A DNA stretch of 5,647 nt from Campylobacteraceae bacterium. GTDB taxonomy: Bacteria; Campylobacterota; Campylobacteria; Campylobacterales; Sulfurovaceae. This document shows positions 1 to 5,088 of this stretch, piece after piece. Made by a program: the position numbers and the translations under genes. A model generated the notes under the pieces. The model saw only the letters and a list, made by a program, of their open reading frames with translations. It had not been told where the DNA came from and did no database searches. The stretch's first letter is position 1; each line of letters begins with the position of its first letter. The DNA lies in NCBI GenBank assembly GCA_027083075.1, contig JALWQQ010000123.1, positions 1 to 5,647 on the forward strand, written 5' to 3'.

Positions 1-907
1 ACTCGGGGGTATAGCCCCTGCGACGATAACCGGCAATGGTTGGCATGCGCGGATCGTCCCAACCCGAGACAATCCCCTTTTCTACCAGCTCCAAAAGCTT
101 GCGCTTGCTCATAACGGTGTAGTTGATATTGAGCCTGGCAAACTCGTACTGATAGGGACGCGGCGGTTCAAGCCCCAAGGTCTCGATGATCCAGTCGTAG
201 ATCTCTCGGTTGTTCTCAAACTCCAAGGTACAAAAAGAGTGTGTCACGCCTTCGATATAGTCCGAAAGGCAGTGCGCAAAGTCATACATCGGATAGATCG
301 CCCACGCATCACCCGTACGGTAGTGGTGCGCATGGCGGATGCGATAGAGTAGCGGATCGCGCATCTTCATATTGGGCGAACTCATGTCGATCTTGGCACG
401 CAAGACATGCGCCCCCTCGGGAAACTCCCCCTTACGCATCCGCTCGAAAAGATCGAGATTTTCTTCGACGCTGCGCTCGGCATAACGGCTGCGCTTCCCG
501 GGTGTCGTGACGGTGCCGCGATACTCACGCATCTGCGCTTCACTCAGACTATCGACATAGGCCTTACCCATCTTGATGAGTTGCACGGCATAGTCGTAGA
601 GCGTTTCGAAATAGTCCGAAGTGTAACGCACCTCGCCATCCCACTCGAAGCCCAACCAATGTACTGCATCCTTGATCGCCTCGACATAGCGACTATCTTC
701 GGTCGTGGGGTTGGTATCGTCCATGCGAAGGTTACACTTGCCGCCAAACTCCTTGGCGATACCGAAATTGAGCGTGATCGATTTGGCATGCCCGATATGC
801 GGAAAGCCGTTGGGCTCGGGAGGAAAGCGCGTCACTACCTGCGCATACTTTCCGACACGCAGATCCTCCTCGACAATTTTGCGCAAAAAATCTCTCTTGG
901 CACTCAT
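1..907 (-). CDS. glnS: Glutaminyl-tRNA synthetase, N-terminal catalytic part (cut by window edge)
   Basis: This cytoplasmic class I aminoacyl-tRNA synthetase charges tRNA-Gln with glutamine using ATP. The reading frame is open from ATG at 907 to the left edge, giving 302 codons of a protein usually about 550 residues long, so the C-terminal anticodon-binding barrels lie outside the window. Visible motifs are [17 protein letters not shown] (residues 27-43, HIGH at 37-40), RMDDTNP near 61-67, YPMYDFAH at 205-212, [16 protein letters not shown] at 224-239, VMSKR at 265-269 and GWDDPRMPT at 282-290. The [10 protein letters not shown] and DPRMPT segments favour GlnRS over the paralogous GluRS. A GAGGG Shine-Dalgarno (918-914) lies 6 nt before the ATG. 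It follows amgK by 44 nt on the same strand with no visible terminator, so it may be the last known member of the operon. The product is certain at family level. Direct charging by GlnRS is a useful lineage marker. Confidence 0.96.
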   Translation of the reverse strand, partial: MSAKRDFLRKIVEEDLRVGKYAQVVTRFPPEPNGFPHIGHAKSITLNFGIAKEFGGKCNLRMDDTNPTTEDSRYVEAIKDAVHWLGFEWDGEVRYTSDYFETLYDYAVQLIKMGKAYVDSLSEAQMREYRGTVTTPGKRSRYAERSVEENLDLFERMRKGEFPEGAHVLRAKIDMSSPNMKMRDPLLYRIRHAHHYRTGDAWAIYPMYDFAHCLSDYIEGVTHSFCTLEFENNREIYDWIIETLGLEPPRPYQYEFARLNINYTVMSKRKLLELVEKGIVSGWDDPRMPTIAGYRRRGYTPE

Positions 908-913
908 AGATTA

Positions 914-918
914 CCCTC
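914..918 (-). promoter_or_regulatory. Shine-Dalgarno of glnS
   Basis: GAGGG on the minus strand lies 6 nt upstream of ATG 907, which supports that start. The surrounding 44-nt gap to amgK (908-951) contains no hairpin terminator. It holds a TACAAT hexamer (939-934) that could be a weak internal -10 box, but no -35 accompanies it. Confidence 0.6.
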
Positions 919-951
919 GAATGAAATGTAGATATTGTAGCTAAGCGGGGC

Positions 952-1890
952 TTAATCCAGCTTTCTCAAAAAACTGACAACCCCCTCACTCTCCACATAG
1001 CGACGACCCACTTCTTCGATATAGGCTAAGGTTTGGGGGATGTCGTCGAGATAGCGCCGCTTACCGTCTCGCAGCGCCAAACGGGCAAAGATGCCGAGTA
1101 TCTTGATATGGCGCTGCAGAGCGGTAAAGTCAAACCAGCGCAAAAAGGTCGCATCATCGACATCGATACCGCAACGATCGCGAAAATGAAGCGCCAAGCG
1201 ACGTACCTCGCTTGGCTCAAGCCGTACATAGACATCGCGCAAGAGCGAAACAAGATCATAAGTAAGCGCCCCCACCCTTGCATCTTGAAAATCGATCGTG
1301 ACGAGTGCATCGTGCTTGTCGATCATGATATTGCGCGCATGAAAATCGCGATGGACAAAGTAGCCTTGCGGCTGTGCCAAGACCTCATCGGCAATGCACG
1401 CAAAAAGCGACTCAAGCTGCGAAGCCTCTTCAGGAGAGATTGATATTTGTAAATATTGAGACAGGTACCATTGCGGCATTAGGCGCATCTCTTCAAGCAA
1501 AAAACTACGGTCATACGGGGGCAACCCCTCAGTATCGGCCTGCTGCATGCGTACGATCATCTCGATCGCCTCATCATAACGACGCGCGCCTTCCGTGCTC
1601 AGCGTATCGATCAGATGTCTGCTACCGATATCCTCCAGCAGTGCAAAGCCCAAGTCAAGATCGTACGCCAAAAGCTTCGGTACACGCACCCCGGATGCTG
1701 CCAAACGCTTGGTGATATCGACATAATGCGCCAGTGCTTCGGGAAGTGCCGTGCTATCGACAACGATGGCATTGCCTCGTCGCAGATCAACGATGCGATA
1801 GTAGCGGCGCAAGCTTGCATCACCCTGTAAGGGCTGCAGATGCGCCTGCCACCCTTGCGATGCTACCCACTCCTCTAATTTACGGCTCAT
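952..1890 (-). CDS. amgK: N-acetylmuramate/N-acetylglucosamine 1-kinase (AmgK-like, aminoglycoside phosphotransferase fold)
   Basis: AmgK enzymes are cytoplasmic sugar kinases that put phosphate on C1 of MurNAc (and GlcNAc). MurU then makes UDP-MurNAc, bypassing de novo synthesis and the fosfomycin target MurA. The 312-residue protein has the APH-fold landmarks in order: GDASLRRYYR (23-32, nucleotide-binding loop), hinge-like LLEDIG (84-89), catalytic HRDFHARN (H180, D182, N187), metal-binding DFQDA (D200) followed by the AmgK-like YDLVSLLRD (211-219), and a C-terminal QRHIKILGIFARLALRDGK (259-277). That last block and DFQDA are typical of AmgK rather than antibiotic-resistance APH enzymes. 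I chose ATG 1890, 5 nt after a GGGGGT element; an in-frame TTG at 1902 would add four residues. The start overlaps the end of anmK by 11 nt, which implies translational coupling. The usual partner murU is not in the window. A general APH-family sugar kinase is the alternative. Confidence 0.88.
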   Translation of the reverse strand: MSRKLEEWVASQGWQAHLQPLQGDASLRRYYRIVDLRRGNAIVVDSTALPEALAHYVDITKRLAASGVRVPKLLAYDLDLGFALLEDIGSRHLIDTLSTEGARRYDEAIEMIVRMQQADTEGLPPYDRSFLLEEMRLMPQWYLSQYLQISISPEEASQLESLFACIADEVLAQPQGYFVHRDFHARNIMIDKHDALVTIDFQDARVGALTYDLVSLLRDVYVRLEPSEVRRLALHFRDRCGIDVDDATFLRWFDFTALQRHIKILGIFARLALRDGKRRYLDDIPQTLAYIEEVGRRYVESEGVVSFLRKLD

Positions 1891-2965
1891 AGATACCCCC
1901 AAGGATCGTATCGCGCGTAGTACCTGTCACCTCGGCAAGCGCTACCGGTTCACGGTGCACACGCTTATAGGCAAGCCACGCCATCATCATCGCCTCGATC
2001 ATATCGGCATGAGGCGCTACCTCAACCGAAACACCATCGCACAATGCACTAATGCGTTCTACCAGCAAGCGATTGTAAGCACCGCCGCCGCAGAGTCGGG
2101 CATGCAAAGAACCGGCACGCTTGATCGCCTCGGCGATAGTCACGGCGGTCAACTCTAGCAACGTGCGTTGTACATCGGTATCTGAAAATGCACCACTATC
2201 CACTTCTTGCAACTTTGATGCCAGCCATGCGGTATTGAAATATTCGCGACCGGTACTTTTGGGGACGGCTTTTTTAAAGTATGAATCGCTCAACATCACC
2301 TCAAGCAGCGGCACAATCACCCTGCCCTCTCTTGCCCATGCGCCATCTTTGTCATACGCCACACCTTGATGCTTGGCGATCCACGCATCCATCAATAGAT
2401 TGCCCGGTCCTGTGTCGTAGCCTACGGTTTTATCGGCAAGGATCGTAATATTGGCAATGCCGCCGATATTCACCACTGCGGCAGGGGTGTTGATATTTTT
2501 AAATATAAATCGATGAAATGCAGGTGCCAATGGTGCCCCCTGCCCGCCATACGCCATATCCTTGCGCCGAAAGTCTGCCACAGTCGCGATGCCGGTATGC
2601 GCTGCCACAAGATTGGGATCGCCAAGCTGTATACTAAAAGGGTGCTTACCATGCGGCGCATGCCAAAGCGTTTGCCCATGCAGCCCGATCGCCGTGATTT
2701 CGCTACGATCGATAGCAACCTCTTTTAGCAATGCCTCAACCGCCTCGGCAAAGAGCAAGCCCAAGCGATGATCGAGTTCGCCTATCGCCTGTAGTGTTGT
2801 CGCTTCGTTGATGCTTTTTAAGATAGCTTCTTTAAGCCCTTTGGGCATCGGATGCGTAACAGCGCTTATCAGCGTGCACCCCTGCGCATCGATCTCGCAC
2901 AACGCCACATCCACCCCATCAAGCGAAGTGCCAGACATAATGCCGATGTATTTATCTTTTGCCAT
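1880..2965 (-). CDS. anmK: Anhydro-N-acetylmuramic acid kinase
   Basis: AnmK hydrolyses the 1,6-anhydro ring of anhydroMurNAc, released from peptidoglycan by lytic transglycosylases, and phosphorylates it with ATP to MurNAc-6-phosphate in the cytoplasm. The 361-residue length matches the family (about 370). Family signatures run the whole length: GIMSGTSLDGVDVALCE (8-24, phosphate-binding start of the ASKHA fold), GLHGQTLWHAP (94-104), QLGDPNLVAAHTGIATVADFR (113-133), NIGGIANIT (166-174), GYDTGPGN (182-189, with D184 at the catalytic aspartate position), CGGGAYN (292-298) and the C-terminal TRDTILGGIYEP. It appears intact. Its ATG overlaps the TGA of the upstream toxin gene (TGATG), with only a weak AGAAG-type ribosome site inside the toxin's 3' end, so expression probably depends on toxin translation. 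Its 3' end overlaps amgK. The adjacency to an AmgK-like kinase points to the MupP/AmgK/MurU recycling branch rather than MurQ, although neither MupP nor MurQ is visible here. Confidence 0.97.
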   Translation of the reverse strand: MAKDKYIGIMSGTSLDGVDVALCEIDAQGCTLISAVTHPMPKGLKEAILKSINEATTLQAIGELDHRLGLLFAEAVEALLKEVAIDRSEITAIGLHGQTLWHAPHGKHPFSIQLGDPNLVAAHTGIATVADFRRKDMAYGGQGAPLAPAFHRFIFKNINTPAAVVNIGGIANITILADKTVGYDTGPGNLLMDAWIAKHQGVAYDKDGAWAREGRVIVPLLEVMLSDSYFKKAVPKSTGREYFNTAWLASKLQEVDSGAFSDTDVQRTLLELTAVTIAEAIKRAGSLHARLCGGGAYNRLLVERISALCDGVSVEVAPHADMIEAMMMAWLAYKRVHREPVALAEVTGTTRDTILGGIYEP

Positions 2966-3225
2966 CAGTACACTTCTTTTCGATGCCCGATACGGATAAT
3001 AGTAATTATTAGTTCCTGCTCTTTGATCTGAAAGATCACGCGATACTGATGGACACGCAGTCGAAACTTGCCTTTGTGTTTGCCCTTGAGGGCTTTGATG
3101 TTATTCTGTAAAACTTCAGGGTTTTCTGCAAGAATAAGCAATTTCTTTTTGATATTGCGCTGTATGACACTGTCAAGTTTGGCAAACTCTCTCTTCGCAG
3201 AAGTTAAAAAGTGCAAGGTGTACAT
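2965..3225 (-). CDS. RelE/ParE-superfamily type II toxin
   Basis: This 86-residue basic protein has the RelE/ParE layout. It opens with the beta strand MYTLHFLTSAKREFAKLD (1-18), followed by a Lys-rich helical region with NIKKKLLILAENPE (24-37). An LKGKHKGKFRLRVHQYRVIFQI segment (46-67) then forms the characteristic beta hairpin, and the protein ends with IIRIGHRKEVY (76-86). R57, R62, R82 and Y86 sit where RelE-type mRNA interferases carry functional basic and tyrosine residues. The known family activity is ribosome-dependent mRNA cleavage (RelE) or gyrase poisoning (ParE); the GHRKEVY ending leans towards RelE. It begins inside the antitoxin stop codon (TAATG) with an AGGG ribosome site 5 nt upstream, and ends in a TGATG overlap with anmK. 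It is full-length and apparently intact. Base composition looks more AT-rich than anmK. The exact cellular target cannot be told from sequence. Confidence 0.9.
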   Translation of the reverse strand: MYTLHFLTSAKREFAKLDSVIQRNIKKKLLILAENPEVLQNNIKALKGKHKGKFRLRVHQYRVIFQIKEQELIITIIRIGHRKEVY

Positions 3226-3452
3226 TAGAGCCCTAGTTCCTTAAAGACCTCTTCTGCCGGTATCACCTTCTCTTTGCCGTTTTTGATATCGTCGATTCTT
3301 TTATCTGCTATCTTTGCATCGAGATAATCAAAATACATGGTAAGTGCATCTTCAACGATATGGCTTTTTTTCTCATTTAGTTCTGCCGAGACCTCATTGA
3401 GTTCGTCAATAATATAATCGGAAATCGTAAATGTACTGCGTATTTTTTGCAT
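3225..3452 (-). CDS. RelB-like ribbon-helix-helix antitoxin
   Basis: This 75-residue acidic partner of the downstream toxin has two parts. Residues 1-45 look like a ribbon-helix-helix DNA-binding domain: strand RSTFTI (5-10), helix SDYIIDELNEVSAELN, then KKSHIVEDALTMYFDYL. The C-terminal tail, ending PAEEVFKELGL (65-75), is the kind of helix that wraps and neutralises RelE toxins. I placed the start at ATG 3452, with AAGGAG (3463-3458) 5 nt upstream; the in-frame TTG at 3455 lies only 2 nt from that site and is unlikely. The stop overlaps the toxin start by one base. By family behaviour it should repress its own promoter as a dimer bound to a palindrome, and a perfect inverted repeat is present directly upstream. 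Confidence 0.88.
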   Translation of the reverse strand: MQKIRSTFTISDYIIDELNEVSAELNEKKSHIVEDALTMYFDYLDAKIADKRIDDIKNGKEKVIPAEEVFKELGL

Positions 3453-3457
3453 CAATA

Positions 3458-3463
3458 CTCCTT
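3458..3463 (-). promoter_or_regulatory. Shine-Dalgarno that fixes the antitoxin start
   Basis: A perfect AAGGAG lies 5 nt before ATG 3452. It is too close (2 nt) to TTG 3455 for that codon to be the start. Its strength suits an antitoxin made in excess of its toxin. Confidence 0.75.
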
Positions 3464-3483
3464 GTTCATACGATTATATGAAC
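3464..3483. promoter_or_regulatory. Palindromic operator of the toxin-antitoxin module
   Basis: The arms GTTCATA (3464-3470) and TATGAAC (3477-3483) are perfect 7-bp inverted repeats separated by 6 bp. The site lies immediately upstream of the antitoxin ribosome site and overlaps the likely -10 boxes. This is where ribbon-helix-helix antitoxins autoregulate. Binding by this antitoxin is inferred, not shown. Confidence 0.6.
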
Positions 3484-3490
3484 GATTATA
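3470..3490 (-). promoter_or_regulatory. Candidate toxin-antitoxin promoter with duplicated -10 box
   Basis: On the minus strand TATAATCGT occurs twice, 12 bp apart (3490-3482 and 3478-3470). Each copy supplies a perfect TATAAT. The proximal copy would start transcription near 3466-3467, about 15 nt before the antitoxin ATG and inside the operator. The distal copy would start near 3478. No good -35 hexamer is visible. This promoter would also drive anmK and amgK, since nothing terminates transcription between them. Confidence 0.55.
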
Positions 3491-3520
3491 CTTACAAAGA
3501 GTTAAGTAGAGCTAAAATTA

Positions 3521-3549
3521 ATTCCTCTATTCCTCATTCCTCATTCCTA
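3521..3549. repeat. Tandem heptamer ATTCCTC spanning the symporter stop codon
   Basis: Four near-identical 7-bp units lie at 3521-3527, 3529-3535, 3536-3542 and 3543-3549. The last ends in A instead of C, and one extra T (3528) separates the first two. The repeat encodes the final residues RNEE of the symporter and continues past its TAG. Because the unit is not a multiple of three, gain or loss of one copy would change the C-terminal tail. Confidence 0.7.
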
Positions 3550-5044
3550 ATTTCCCCGTCATCACCCCGAACGCCACTACTGTTCCGATCACCATCTGCC
3601 ATGCGAAGCCGAGTTTGGGCAAGAGCGTACCGCCGAGTAGATAGGGTTGTAGCAACAAAACCGTCACAAAACCCGCAATAAGCGCAATGCGCACACGCCT
3701 CGCACTGCCGCGATCGGTAAAGAGCGCTGCGCCGTAAACCCCGAGTAGTCCCGTATAGGCAAACGCCATCACGCCAAGCGCGAAGCTCAGCAGAGGCAAA
3801 TCGGTGGCATGTTGCCAATAGTAGCTAAGCATCGCCATCAGCGACAACGCTACCGCAAAGAGTAGCACCGCCACGCGTCCGACACGCAGGTAATGCGTCT
3901 CCTCTTCTATCCCTTGCCGTACCTTAATCGGACGGTAGATATCTTCCACCGCTACCGACGCCATCGCCGAGAGTACCGAGTTAGAGCTACTCAGTGCCGC
4001 CGCAACCGCCCCCACCGTCACCAATCCGCGCAACCCTTCGGGCATTTCGTGTAAAATGTAGTACATAAAGATGGTGATCTTATCGCCCTGAAAGCGCTGC
4101 ACGAGATGCCCGCTTGCGGCGGAAAACTCGGGGTGTTTATAGTAAAGATAGAGCAGCAAGCCGATGATCAAAAAGAGGATCGCCACCGGTATCGTCAGCC
4201 AGATACCCAGCATCATCGAACGCGCCGCACTCTTGGCGTCCCTACAACTCAGCGCACGCTGCGTCATGTCTTGGTCGAGTCCGTAGGCGGCGATATTGAG
4301 CAACAACCAGCCGCCCGCCAGTGCCCAGACGCTAAAGCCGCCGTCTAAAGAGAGATCGACAAGGCGGAGTTTGCCTTCGTGTGAGAGAGTCTGCACCATC
4401 GTCGCAAAGGGGATATCGAGCGAGAGATAGAGATAGATCGCTACAGCCAGCGCTGCACCGATATAGGTAACGGCTTGGATGATATCGGAAAGTATTACCG
4501 ATGTCACCCCGCCAAAATAGGCGTAGGCCAACGCCGCCACGATCAAAAGCAGGATCGAAAGCGCCACATGTATCGCCTCGATATCCGAAAAGAGAATCAT
4601 CGATATCGCCAAGGCGCCGATATAGAGCCGCGCGCCCGATGCAAAGAGTCTGCCGAGCAAAAAGACGACGGCGGCATCGCGCTTGGCCTGTTCGCCGTAG
4701 CGTCGCTCAAGCAGTTCGTAAACCGTCACCGCGCGGATGGCATAGAGCCTCGGGATCAAGAGCTTGACGACAACGATCACCGCAACCAAGGCGCTTAGAT
4801 AAAAGCCGACAAAGGTCAGATCCTTGCCGAAGCTATATTCGGGTCCGCCCAGAAAGGTTGCCGCCGACTGCGTAGTGGCAAGCAGACTGACCGCCGCCGC
4901 CCAGAAGGGGACGCGATTGCCCCCGACGAAGTAGTCCCTACTCGTAGAGACTTTGATACGCGCAAAGAGTGCGGAAGTAAGCGCCAAAACGACGAAATAG
5001 GCGCCGAAAACAGACCAATCGAGGGTAGAAAATGTGCTGTGCAT
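3527..5044 (-). CDS. Sodium:solute symporter (SSS family), candidate cell-wall amino sugar importer
   Basis: This is a 505-residue inner-membrane protein with about 13 hydrophobic segments, the usual size and topology of the SSS (SLC5-like) family, which couples Na+ entry to solute uptake. Diagnostic stretches are SRDYFVGGNRVPFWAA (35-50) leading into the unwound first core helix with ATTQSAATFLGG (56-67), YFGGVTSVILSDIIQ (176-190), GLDQDMTQRALSCRDAKSA (255-273) and AALSSSNSVLSA (349-360). S352-S354 in that last stretch lie where PutP and vSGLT carry the Na2-site hydroxyl residues. The GLDQDM block recalls the SSS subfamily common in Bacteroidota. The substrate cannot be read from sequence. 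The nearby anmK and amgK make anhydroMurNAc, MurNAc or a related muropeptide sugar the best guess, as for Tannerella MurT. The start at ATG 5044 fits the family N-terminus (FSTLDW just before helix 1), but the ribosome site is unusual. Proline, pantothenate or sialic acid transport remain possible. Confidence 0.93.
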   Translation of the reverse strand: MHSTFSTLDWSVFGAYFVVLALTSALFARIKVSTSRDYFVGGNRVPFWAAAVSLLATTQSAATFLGGPEYSFGKDLTFVGFYLSALVAVIVVVKLLIPRLYAIRAVTVYELLERRYGEQAKRDAAVVFLLGRLFASGARLYIGALAISMILFSDIEAIHVALSILLLIVAALAYAYFGGVTSVILSDIIQAVTYIGAALAVAIYLYLSLDIPFATMVQTLSHEGKLRLVDLSLDGGFSVWALAGGWLLLNIAAYGLDQDMTQRALSCRDAKSAARSMMLGIWLTIPVAILFLIIGLLLYLYYKHPEFSAASGHLVQRFQGDKITIFMYYILHEMPEGLRGLVTVGAVAAALSSSNSVLSAMASVAVEDIYRPIKVRQGIEEETHYLRVGRVAVLLFAVALSLMAMLSYYWQHATDLPLLSFALGVMAFAYTGLLGVYGAALFTDRGSARRVRIALIAGFVTVLLLQPYLLGGTLLPKLGFAWQMVIGTVVAFGVMTGKLGMRNEE

Positions 5045-5050
5045 ACGGCG

Positions 5051-5059
5051 ATTATAGCA
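5051..5059 (-). promoter_or_regulatory. Extended -10 promoter of the symporter gene
   Basis: The minus strand reads TGCTATAAT, a perfect extended -10 (TGn plus TATAAT at 5056-5051). No -35 is evident. The expected start point, 6-7 nt downstream, falls on or next to the A of ATG 5044, so the transcript would be leaderless or nearly so. Confidence 0.5.
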
Positions 5060-5072
5060 TATTAAGCTCCTT
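5052..5072 (-). promoter_or_regulatory. Shine-Dalgarno plus two-codon ORF ahead of the symporter
   Basis: AAGGAG (5072-5067) sits 6 nt before ATG 5060, which is followed by CTA and TAA, a Met-Leu-stop mini-ORF. Its stop ends 7 nt before the symporter ATG 5044, and it is not in the symporter frame. If transcription begins upstream of this point, ribosomes could load here and reinitiate at 5044. If the overlapping TATAAT is the true promoter, this element is never transcribed. Confidence 0.35.
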
Positions 5073-5088
5073 ACGAGATAATAGTATC

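Noticed and set aside
407..931. Plus-strand open frame of 174 codons
   Set aside because: It lies antisense to glnS, whose protein carries unmistakable HIGH and VMSKR motifs; the plus-strand translation shows no family features.
934..939. TACAAT as an internal glnS promoter
   Set aside because: One mismatch to the -10 consensus, no extended -10 and no -35; too weak to list as a promoter, though not excluded.
3452..3469. Five-codon frame (Met-Asn-Lys-Glu-Tyr) whose TGA overlaps the antitoxin ATG
   Set aside because: It has no ribosome site of its own and contains the antitoxin's Shine-Dalgarno; most likely a chance product of the operator sequence.
3484..3526. Possible terminator between the symporter and the antitoxin
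   Set aside because: The stretch is AT-rich but contains no GC-rich hairpin followed by a T run in the minus-strand direction.
4475..4798. Plus-strand open frame of 107 codons
   Set aside because: It is antisense to the symporter's transmembrane region; its polar, charged translation is what the complement of hydrophobic codons gives.
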